From Mesorhizobium sp. ORS 3359 (GTDB taxonomy: Bacteria > Pseudomonadota > Alphaproteobacteria > Rhizobiales > Rhizobiaceae), in contig CCNC01000068.1 in NCBI GenBank assembly GCA_000824845.1, positions 62,001-126,000 of the forward strand: a stretch of DNA of 64,000 nt, written 5' to 3'. The position numbers and the translations under genes were made by a program. Positions 27,009 through 34,540 of the stretch are shown in pieces. Below the pieces are notes generated by a model. The model saw only the letters and a list, made by a program, of their open reading frames with translations. It was not told where the DNA came from and did not search any database. How positions within the stretch are numbered: the first letter of the stretch is position 1; each line of letters starts with the position of its first letter.

Positions 27009-30000
27009 CTACTCGGCGGGCGTCTCCGATGGCGCCTCGGCCGGCCCCGAAAGCCCGGCTTCGGCACGGGGCTTGCGCCCTGAAAACAGCGACCTGAGCG
27101 TGACGTAGAACACCGGCGTCAGGAACAGGCCGACGAAGGTGACGCCGAGCATGCCGGAGAACACCGCGGTGCCGAGCGATTGGCGCATTTCTGCGCCCGG
27201 GCCCGTTGCGATCATCAGCGGCACGACGCCGAGGATGAACGCGAAGGCAGTCATCAGGATCGGCCGCAGCCTGAGCCGGCAGGCTTCAACGGCAGCCTCG
27301 GCGGCCGTCAGGCCGCGTTCCTGCGCCTGCCGCGCGAATTCGACGATCAGGATCGCGTTCTTGGCGGCAAGCCCGATCAGCACGATGAGGCCGATCTGCA
27401 CGAGGATGTTGTTGTCCAGCCCTCGGAAAGTCACGCCGAGCAACGCCGCGAGCACGCCGAGCGGCACCACCAGCACAATGGCGAATGGCAGCACCCAGCT
27501 TTCATATTGCGCCGCCAGCGCCAGGAACACGAACAGCACCGACAGTCCGAAGATATAGACGGCGGCATTGCCGGTGTTGCGCTCCTGATAGGCGAGCTCG
27601 GTCCATTCATAGGAGGTACCGGCCGGCAGCGTCTTTGCGGTGATCCCTTCCATCAATGCCAGCGCGTCGCCCGTGGAAACGCCGGGCGCGGCGTTGCCCT
27701 GCAGCGGCACCGAGACATACATGTTGTAGCGCTGGACCAGCGCCGGGCCGGTGACGTCGCGGATCTCGATCAACGTGCCGAGCGGAACCAGCGCGCCGGT
27801 CGCCGAGCGAACCTTCAGTTTCAAGATGTCGGCGCGATCGAGGCGGAACGCCTGGTCGGCCTGCGCCCGCACCTGGTAGACGCGCCCGAAAGCGTTGAAG
27901 TCGTTGACATACGCAGTGCCCAGATTGATCGACAGCGTCTCGAAGATGTTGGGGATCGGCACGTTCAGAATGCGCGCCTTGTCGCGATCGATCGCAAGGA
28001 AGAATTGCGGGCTCGACGCGGAGAACGTGGTGAACACGCCCGTCAGCCCCGGCGTCTTGTTGGCCTTGCCGGCGATTTCGTAGGCAAGCGCCAGGATCTG
28101 CCGCATGTCGGCGCTGTTGCGCTCCTGGATCTGCAGCTTGAAGCCGCCGGCATTGCCGACGCCGCGGATCGGCGGCGGCGGCAGTGCTATGATGAAGGCT
28201 TCCTTGATGCTTTGCAGGCTGCCGAACAGATTGCCGATGACCTTGATCGCCGATTGTCCGGCTTTCAGCCGCTCGTCAAACGGCTTGAACCTGGCGAAGA
28301 TGACGCCCTGGTTGCTGGCGTTGGTGAAGGTCGCGCCGGAGAAGCCGGCGAAGGCGACTGCGTAGTCGACGCCTGGGGTTTTCTGGATGATTTGCGACGC
28401 CTGCTGGATGACCGCATCGGTCCTCGACAGCGAGGCGCCGTCGGGCAACTGGACGACGACGATCGCATAGCCCTGGTCGAGCGACGGAATGAAGCCGCGC
28501 GGCACCACCTGCGCCATGTAGACCGTGGCGGAGATCAGGGCCGCGAAAACGACCAGCATGGCGGCCATCGTTATCCACGAGCCGACCAGCACCCGGATGA
28601 TGCTCGAATACCAATGGGCGACCCTGTCGAAACCGCGATTGAACCCGTCGGCGAGCGCCCGTCCGAACCGCGCCAGGAAAAAGCGCGGCGGCGCCGCCGC
28701 GGCGTGGTGCGACTTGAACAGCAGTGCGGCCAACGCCGGCGAAAGCGTCAGCGAATTGAATGCCGAGATCGCCGTCGAAACCGCGATGGTGATCGCGAAC
28801 TGCAGGTAGAACTGCCCAGAAATGCCGGGGATGAAGGCTGTCGGTACGAACACGGCTATGAGCACCAGCGAGATCGCGATGATGGCCGTTCCGACTTCGT
28901 TCATGGTCACGTGCGACGCCGGATTGGGCGCCAGCCCGCTGGCGATATTGCGCTCGACGTTCTCGACCACGACGATCGCATCGTCGACGACGATGCCGAT
29001 CGCCAGAACGAGGCCGAACAGCGTCAGCATGTTGAGCGAGAAGCCGGCGGCGTAAAGCACAGCCAGCGTGCCGATCAGCGACACGGGGATCGCCACTATC
29101 GGCACGATCGCCATGCGCCACGACTGCAGGAAGACGATGATGACGATGATGACCAGCAACATCGCCTCGAGGATCGTCTTGTAGACCTCCTGGATCGACT
29201 CGGCGACGAACTCGGTCGGATTGTAGACGATGTCGTAGCTCAACCCTTTCGGGAAGTCGCGGGAAAGCTCCTTCATCTTGTCCTGGATCTCCGCGGCCGC
29301 GGCGAGCGCATTGGTGCCCGGCCGCTGGAAGATGGCGAGCGCCACCGCCGGTTTGCCGTTGAGATAGGAGTTGGTGACGTAATCCTTGGCTCCGAGCTCG
29401 ATGCGCGCCACGTCCTGCAGTGCGATCAGGCGCCCGTCGTCAGTCGATTTGACGATCACGTATCGGAAGTCGCGGGCGTCGTTGAAGCGGCCTTGCGTGG
29501 TGACCGTGTACTGGAACGCCGTGCCGGTGCCGGTCGGCGGCGCGCCGATCGAGCCGCCCGACACTTGGACGTTCTGATCGCGCAGTGCCTGCACCACATC
29601 GCCCGAGGTCATTCCCAGGGCGGACAGTTTTTCCGGATCAAGCCAGATGCGCAGCGAATATTCGCGTTCGCCGAAGATGATGAGGTCGCCGACGCCGTCT
29701 AATCTGAGCAGTATGTCGCGAACCCGCGAGCGGGCGTAGTTCGAGACGTAGAGCTGGTCGTAGGTATTGTCGGGCGACAGCATATGCACGACCATCATCA
29801 GGTCGGGCGAGCTCTTGGTGGTGGTGATGCCGAGGCGGCGGACCTCTTCGGGCAGGCGCGGCTCGGCGACAGACACGCGGTTCTGCACAAGCACCTGCGC
29901 CTTGTCGAGATCGGTGCCCAGCTTGAAGGTGATGGTCAGCGCCATCGACCCGTCGCCCGACGAATAGGATGACATGTAGAGCATGCCCTCGACGCCGTTG

Positions 30001-30212
30001 ATCTCCTGCTCGATCGGCGTTGCCACCGTCGCTGCGACCGTCTGGGCGTCGGCGCCCGGATACTGCGCGCGAACGACGATGGTCGGCGGCGCGATCTCGG
30101 GATATTGCGCGACCGGCAGCTGGGTATAGGCAATCCCGCCGAGGATCAGCAGGACGATCGAAACGACCGATGCGAAGATTGGACGGTCGACGAAGAAATG
30201 CGCGAACCTCAT
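27009..30212 (-). CDS. RND multidrug efflux transporter, inner-membrane permease (HAE1)
   Basis: A 1067-residue proton-driven pump. It opens with MRFAHFFVDRPIFASVVSIV, has TM4 with VDDAIVVVENVERN (the paired acidic residues of the proton path), repeated large periplasmic loops, and a second set of membrane segments ending TFVGLFLTPVFYV. The plan is that of AcrB/MexF-type permeases that export drugs, dyes or plant compounds. It overlaps the adaptor gene by ATGA, so the pair is one operon. No outer-membrane channel gene follows, so a TolC from elsewhere is needed. No local regulator is clearly linked. Confidence 0.94.
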   Translation of the reverse strand: MRFAHFFVDRPIFASVVSIVLLILGGIAYTQLPVAQYPEIAPPTIVVRAQYPGADAQTVAATVATPIEQEINGVEGMLYMSSYSSGDGSMALTITFKLGTDLDKAQVLVQNRVSVAEPRLPEEVRRLGITTTKSSPDLMMVVHMLSPDNTYDQLYVSNYARSRVRDILLRLDGVGDLIIFGEREYSLRIWLDPEKLSALGMTSGDVVQALRDQNVQVSGGSIGAPPTGTGTAFQYTVTTQGRFNDARDFRYVIVKSTDDGRLIALQDVARIELGAKDYVTNSYLNGKPAVALAIFQRPGTNALAAAAEIQDKMKELSRDFPKGLSYDIVYNPTEFVAESIQEVYKTILEAMLLVIIVIIVFLQSWRMAIVPIVAIPVSLIGTLAVLYAAGFSLNMLTLFGLVLAIGIVVDDAIVVVENVERNIASGLAPNPASHVTMNEVGTAIIAISLVLIAVFVPTAFIPGISGQFYLQFAITIAVSTAISAFNSLTLSPALAALLFKSHHAAAAPPRFFLARFGRALADGFNRGFDRVAHWYSSIIRVLVGSWITMAAMLVVFAALISATVYMAQVVPRGFIPSLDQGYAIVVVQLPDGASLSRTDAVIQQASQIIQKTPGVDYAVAFAGFSGATFTNASNQGVIFARFKPFDERLKAGQSAIKVIGNLFGSLQSIKEAFIIALPPPPIRGVGNAGGFKLQIQERNSADMRQILALAYEIAGKANKTPGLTGVFTTFSASSPQFFLAIDRDKARILNVPIPNIFETLSINLGTAYVNDFNAFGRVYQVRAQADQAFRLDRADILKLKVRSATGALVPLGTLIEIRDVTGPALVQRYNMYVSVPLQGNAAPGVSTGDALALMEGITAKTLPAGTSYEWTELAYQERNTGNAAVYIFGLSVLFVFLALAAQYESWVLPFAIVLVVPLGVLAALLGVTFRGLDNNILVQIGLIVLIGLAAKNAILIVEFARQAQERGLTAAEAAVEACRLRLRPILMTAFAFILGVVPLMIATGPGAEMRQSLGTAVFSGMLGVTFVGLFLTPVFYVTLRSLFSGRKPRAEAGLSGPAEAPSETPAE

Positions 30213-31423
30213 TGCTGCAGCCCGGCGGTTTCGACCTTGGGCGGCAACGTCACCATCTCGACCTTCACCTTGGTGCCGGGCCTTGCGTGCATCAGCCCGT
30301 TGACGATGATCGTCTCGGCGCCGGTCAGGCCCGAGCGGATCACCCGGTAGCCGTCGAGAAGCGGTCCGGTGCGCACGGGCTTCGCCGACACCATTCCGGC
30401 CTCGTCCACCAGCAACACGATACGGCGATCCTGATCGGCGCCGATCGCCTCGTCGGGCACCAGCACGCCGCTATGCGGCAGCGACCCCGGCACGTTGATG
30501 CGCCCGAACATGCCTGGCTGGAGAACGCCGTCGGGGTTGGCAAACCTCGCACGCACCCGCATTGTGCCGGTCGCGTTGTCGATCCGGTTCTCGGCAAAAT
30601 CAAGCTTGCCCTTGAACACCGCCTCCGCGCGGTCGGCGACCTGAACCTGCACATCGAGCCCGCCGGCGCCTTCCTGCATGCTGCCGCCACGCGCCTTCGC
30701 GTCGCGGGCGTAGCTGAAATACAGCCGCTCATCGACGTCGAAATAGAAGTCGATCGGATCGCGTGTGACGATGGTCGTCAGCAAGGTGGAATCCGGCTGC
30801 ACGAGGTTGCCGACCGACACCAGCCGGCGGTCGATGCGGCCGGACAACGGCGCCTTGATCTCAGTGAATTCCATGTTCAGGCTGGCCGTCGTCAGCGCAG
30901 CCGTCGCGCCCTGCATCTGCGCCTGCGCCGCAAGGTATTCCCGTCGGCGGTCGTCGACCGTGGCGGGCGAGATGTTGCCGGTCTTGGCGAGTTCGTTGGC
31001 GCGATCCAGCTGCATCTTGGTGAATTCGAGCAGGCTCTTGGCGACGTCCACTTGCGATTTGGCGGCATCATAAGCGGCCTGGTACGGACGCTGGTCGATG
31101 GTGAAGAGCAGATCGCCCTTGTTGACCAGTGCGCCGTCCTGGAAGCTGACCTTGTCCAGATAGCCGCTGACGCGCGAACGGATGGCAACCTGGTCGACGG
31201 CTTCGAAACGCCCGACGAACTCGTCGTCCTCGATGATGTCACGCACCACCGGCTTGGCCGCCGTCACCACGGGCAGCTGCTGGTCCTGCGCAAACCCAGT
31301 GCTGCTGAAAGCCATGCCGAGCAGGAATGCCGCCGACGCGGTGGCGCAGGCAAGCCAGCCGGCCGATCGACGGGGTCGCCCGCCCACGTCGCAACGCAAT
31401 TGCCCATTGCCTGTGGTGTCCAT
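30209..31423 (-). CDS. RND efflux periplasmic adaptor (membrane fusion protein)
   Basis: A 404-residue adaptor. The N-terminus has a long basic start and a hydrophobic signal segment (GWLACATASAAFLLGMAF, residues about 22-39). The lipoyl halves (VAIRSRVSGYLDKVSFQDGALVNKGDLLF and later KAPLSGRIDRRLVSVGNLV) flank a helical hairpin, followed by beta-barrel and membrane-proximal domains. It bridges the permease and an outer-membrane channel in the periplasm. First gene of the two-gene operon; the start may be internal (a Met at residue 37 is too late for a signal peptide). A possible operator TGTGC-N3-GCACA is 86 bases upstream. Confidence 0.92.
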   Translation of the reverse strand: MDTTGNGQLRCDVGGRPRRSAGWLACATASAAFLLGMAFSSTGFAQDQQLPVVTAAKPVVRDIIEDDEFVGRFEAVDQVAIRSRVSGYLDKVSFQDGALVNKGDLLFTIDQRPYQAAYDAAKSQVDVAKSLLEFTKMQLDRANELAKTGNISPATVDDRRREYLAAQAQMQGATAALTTASLNMEFTEIKAPLSGRIDRRLVSVGNLVQPDSTLLTTIVTRDPIDFYFDVDERLYFSYARDAKARGGSMQEGAGGLDVQVQVADRAEAVFKGKLDFAENRIDNATGTMRVRARFANPDGVLQPGMFGRINVPGSLPHSGVLVPDEAIGADQDRRIVLLVDEAGMVSAKPVRTGPLLDGYRVIRSGLTGAETIIVNGLMHARPGTKVKVEMVTLPPKVETAGLQQ

Positions 31424-31879
31424 TTGCGTCCCCCCTCGCTGGACCCGGAGGTCGGTTGATCCGCCTTTACGCTCAGCCTTTTTCGTCGAGACCCGAGCAC
31501 GTCAATGTTGTGCACGGCACATGATCATTTTCCATATGGGCTGAAATGTCCATCCTGTGGCTGCCTCGCCACCGGGCTAGGCCTAGTCGCAATCTAAAGG
31601 AATCAGGATTCGTTTGACACACACCGTCAGGCCAAACTCGCCACGCTCGTCACCCGCCTTCAGCCACACACCGCTGATGACCGATTGGTAGGAGCGTATC
31701 ACGGCTGAAGGCGTCAAGAGGCAGGTGCTGGCGCAAGGCGGCCGACGCGGCGCCGCATTGTTTTCCGGCCACGGCAAGCGACGTCGTTGCGGCCAAGATG
31801 GGGGCGCCAGCGGAATGGCACCTTTCTCGCTAGGTCGTCCCAGAACCGGACCGTCCGCTTCCGGCCCCCTTCGGGTCAT
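31424..31879. other. Intergenic region between RND operon and RNA methyltransferase
   Basis: A 456-base stretch without a supported gene. It should hold the promoter of the efflux operon on the minus strand. Small palindromes TGTGC-N3-GCACA (31509-31521) and ATGATCAT (31521-31528) are possible operators. A minus-strand open frame across 31583-31879 shows no recognisable protein features and no clear ribosome site. Confidence 0.5.
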
Positions 31880-33223
31880 TCAAGAAATGGATCGCGAATG
31901 GATATCGGCGGCCCCGACTGGGAGCGCGCCTTCCCGCTGCATGACGGCGGCAAAGAAGCCGTCGGTGTCGTTGCGCGCGGGCGTCAGCGACAGATAGTCG
32001 GGATGGGCTGAATTCGTCAGCTGCGGCGCGGCCTCGCTCAGCGGCACGGTACGAAAGCCGGGATGAGCCGCAAGGAAAGCGGCCACCTGGTCCTCATTCT
32101 CCTCGGGCATCAAGGAGCATGTCGCGTAGACCAGCCGTCCGCCGGGCTTCACCAGGCGCGCCGCGCTCGCCAGGATCCGGGCCTGTAACGACACGAGCTT
32201 ATCCAAGCCCTGTTCCTCCGGCGCGCGCCAGCGTGCATCGGGATTGCGTCGCCACGTGCCGGTGCCGCTGCAGGGCGCGTCCACCAGCACGCGATCGAAA
32301 CCACCCTTGTGGCGCTTGATCCAGCGATCCGTTTCGCCGGCCAGAAGCCTGGTCTCGATATTGTGCAATCCTGCCTGCCGGAAGCGCTCGGCGCCGCGCT
32401 TCAAACGGCCTTCCATGACGTCGCAGGCGACGACATGGCCCTTGTTGTTCATCTGTGCGGCGATGGCCAGCGTCTTGCCGCCGGCTCCGGCGCAGAAATC
32501 GACCACGCGTTCGCCCGGCCGGGCATCGACCAGCATGGCGACGAGCTGGGAGCCCTCGTCCTGGATCTCGACCTCGCCTTTCTTCAGCATCGGCAGGCCG
32601 GCCAGCGAGGGGCGCTCATGCACACGAATGCCGAAAGGAGCGACGGCTGACGGCTGCGCCTGCAAGCCGAGGTCCTTCAGCGCGTTGAGCATAGCCTCCC
32701 GCGTCGACTTGATCGGATTGACGCGCAGGTCAAGCGGCGCCGGCGTCAGAAGCGCGGCCATCTCTTGCCCGAACGCTTTCTTGAAACGGCGCCTCAGGGG
32801 ATCGGCCGCCCAGGACGGGCATTCAAGGCGCACCTCTTCCGGCATGCCGGGATGGTCGATCGTGCCTCCCCGCAATTTGACCAGCAGCGCGTGCTCGTGA
32901 TCCGTCAGCATGGCAGGCCCGAATTTCGCGCCATTGAACAGGTGTTTGACCTGATCGAGCGTCTTGCCTTCCTTCAGCGTCAGCCATGCGAGCAGCCGGT
33001 TGCGGGCCGTATCCTCGCGCCCATGCCTGGCCAGCCACCAGCCAAGTCGTGCATGGTGCCGCAGAAGCGCATAGAGCAATTCCAAAATCTGGCCACGGTC
33101 CGTGTCGCCTATAAAGCGCCGGGCGCGGAACCAGGCCGAGACGATAGCATCCGCGGGACGCGGAACACTATCGACTTCATGCATAAGTTCGATTGTGGCT
33201 TGCAGGCGGGCGGCAGGGGTCAC
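31880..33223 (-). CDS. RsmB/NOP family RNA cytosine-5 methyltransferase
   Basis: A 447-residue SAM-dependent enzyme. The N-terminal helical domain (residues about 1-130) is followed by a ferredoxin-like piece and the Rossmann methyltransferase core with VVDFCAGAGGKTLAIAAQM for AdoMet. Both active cysteines are present: DAPCSGTG (motif IV) and YATCSLMPEEN (motif VI). Such enzymes form 5-methylcytosine in rRNA or tRNA. The N-terminal part is not a plain NusB domain, so true RsmB or a relative such as a paralog cannot be told apart. The GTG/ATG region at the start is preceded by an AT-rich terminator of the upstream tetR gene. Confidence 0.9.
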   Translation of the reverse strand: MTPAARLQATIELMHEVDSVPRPADAIVSAWFRARRFIGDTDRGQILELLYALLRHHARLGWWLARHGREDTARNRLLAWLTLKEGKTLDQVKHLFNGAKFGPAMLTDHEHALLVKLRGGTIDHPGMPEEVRLECPSWAADPLRRRFKKAFGQEMAALLTPAPLDLRVNPIKSTREAMLNALKDLGLQAQPSAVAPFGIRVHERPSLAGLPMLKKGEVEIQDEGSQLVAMLVDARPGERVVDFCAGAGGKTLAIAAQMNNKGHVVACDVMEGRLKRGAERFRQAGLHNIETRLLAGETDRWIKRHKGGFDRVLVDAPCSGTGTWRRNPDARWRAPEEQGLDKLVSLQARILASAARLVKPGGRLVYATCSLMPEENEDQVAAFLAAHPGFRTVPLSEAAPQLTNSAHPDYLSLTPARNDTDGFFAAVMQREGALPVGAADIHSRSIS

Positions 33224-33241
33224 GGCACGGCGATCAGGCTG

Positions 33242-33261
33242 AAAAAACGCCTATATAGGCG
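33242..33261 (-). terminator. Rho-independent terminator of the tetR gene
   Basis: Read on the minus strand, the palindrome CGCCTATATAGGCG is followed by six T. The stem is CGCCT/AGGCG with an ATAT loop. It overlaps the tetR stop codon and lies just upstream of the methyltransferase gene, so it separates the two transcripts. Confidence 0.75.
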
Positions 33262-33964
33262 ACGGAGCCGCTCCTGGCCATTGTTCGCGCGTGGCGAGGC
33301 TGTCAGCCGGGGCTTTCAGCAGCATCTTTTCGGCGAAAGCCTCGACCTCGCCTGCGCGAGGTTCCTTGCCGGTGTGCGTGAGCAAATAGGCCGGCGTCAG
33401 GAACAGACGGTTGCTGACCGGCTCGATGATCTCGAGGGAGTAATAGCCGATCTGCGTGAAGTAGAGGACGCGCGCCCGCACAAAGGCTTCCGTGTCCGCA
33501 TAACCGTGCCGCGAGAACATGGCGCGGATCGCATCGACGCGCTTGTCGTCTTCCTCGTTGACGATCCGATGCACCTTTGCCGACTGGCGCGACCAGGCGC
33601 GCACGGCGAAATCCAGCCACGGGTTGAACAGCTTCTCGTCCAGCCAGCACTCGAAGATATTGAGCACGGCCTGCGTGATCGACGCGGCCGGCCTGCCGGC
33701 CTGTTCGACGATGAAACGCGTGTTGTTGTTGCGCCAATGGTCCAGCAGCTGGTCGAGTAGGTCCTGGCGGCTCTTGAAATACCAGTAGAAACTGGAACGG
33801 GAGACGTTCAGCTTCTGCCCGAGCGCCAGCACGCGCACCGCCTCTACACCCTCGGAGATCAACGTCTCCAGCGCGAGGTTCATCCAGTCCTCGCGCGTCA
33901 CCTTGGTGTTGCCGGTCAGACCGGACCGCCGCACGACGTCATCAGCATTGGAATCGGAAAGCAT
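33251..33964 (-). CDS. TetR family transcriptional regulator
   Basis: A 237-residue regulator. The DNA-binding domain covers about residues 23-75 with LETLISEGVEAVRVLALGQKL and the recognition helix NVSRSSFYWYFKSRQDLLDQLL. The remaining C-terminal part is an all-helical ligand domain with a WSRQSAKVHRIV segment. It is 51 bases downstream of soxG on the same strand, so it may be carried on the sarcosine oxidase transcript; equally it may be independent. It has no known ligand. Confidence 0.88.
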   Translation of the reverse strand: MLSDSNADDVVRRSGLTGNTKVTREDWMNLALETLISEGVEAVRVLALGQKLNVSRSSFYWYFKSRQDLLDQLLDHWRNNNTRFIVEQAGRPAASITQAVLNIFECWLDEKLFNPWLDFAVRAWSRQSAKVHRIVNEEDDKRVDAIRAMFSRHGYADTEAFVRARVLYFTQIGYYSLEIIEPVSNRLFLTPAYLLTHTGKEPRAGEVEAFAEKMLLKAPADSLATREQWPGAAPSPI

Positions 33965-34015
33965 AGCGGACGAGCCAATTTGAACGCCGGCTAGATAGAC
34001 CCGAAACCATTCCCG

Positions 34016-34540
34016 CTACAACACTTGCGCCTGTTCGAGCCATTCCCACAGATACGGAGCAAGGCCCCGGTCGACGTGGAGACGCGCCCGCTCAGGGTTG
34101 CCGAACCGGTAGAACAGAACGCCTATGCCGGCAAAGAGGATCGACGCCGAGGGGCTTGCCGCTCCCGGATCGAGCGCCGTGCCCCTGGCGATCAGGCGGT
34201 CCAGGTCGGGCCCCTCGATCTCGAACACATGCAGTCCCGCATCCATGACCGTGACGGCGAAACCGGCCGTGTGCCAGCCGGCCGCGATGGGGAACGGCTG
34301 TTCGGCGACCGCAAGAAGTCGGTCGCGCGCGATCCGCACCATGTATGTGTCGCCGCTGGCAACCGCTCCGGCGCCCACGCCTTCGCCGGCAAGCCCGGAG
34401 CCCTTCGACCAAGCCGCGAGGTCGCCGCTGACCAGAAGCTGGTTCAGCCCGCTAACCGTCCGCACGGTCACGCCATCCTTGTTCAGCGTCGCTTTGGTGA
34501 AGTCGGGCGCCGCCGGCCATTTTTCGGCAAGGTTACGCAT
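34016..34540 (-). CDS. soxG: Sarcosine oxidase gamma subunit
   Basis: A 174-residue protein starting MRNLAEKWPAAPDF, chosen at 34540 because it overlaps the end of soxA by 8 bases in the usual way; the longer upstream frame is a shadow of soxA. Sequence such as FPIAAGWHTAGFAVTVMDAG and RFGNPERARLHVDRGLAPYLWEWL fits SoxG, which packs against the alpha subunit in the cytoplasmic heterotetramer. It has no catalytic residues of its own. It is the last gene of soxBDAG. Confidence 0.88.
   Translation of the reverse strand: MRNLAEKWPAAPDFTKATLNKDGVTVRTVSGLNQLLVSGDLAAWSKGSGLAGEGVGAGAVASGDTYMVRIARDRLLAVAEQPFPIAAGWHTAGFAVTVMDAGLHVFEIEGPDLDRLIARGTALDPGAASPSASILFAGIGVLFYRFGNPERARLHVDRGLAPYLWEWLEQAQVL

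Noticed and set aside
27180..29702. 840-codon open frame on the plus strand
   Set aside because: It lies antisense to the RND permease, has a composition typical of reversed GC-rich coding sequence and no recognisable domain.
30020..31459. 479-codon plus-strand frame
   Set aside because: Antisense to the RND adaptor; no domain or start signals.
31583..31879. 98-codon minus-strand frame in the gap before the RNA methyltransferase
   Set aside because: No ribosome site, no recognisable protein features, and the gap is expected to hold regulatory DNA.
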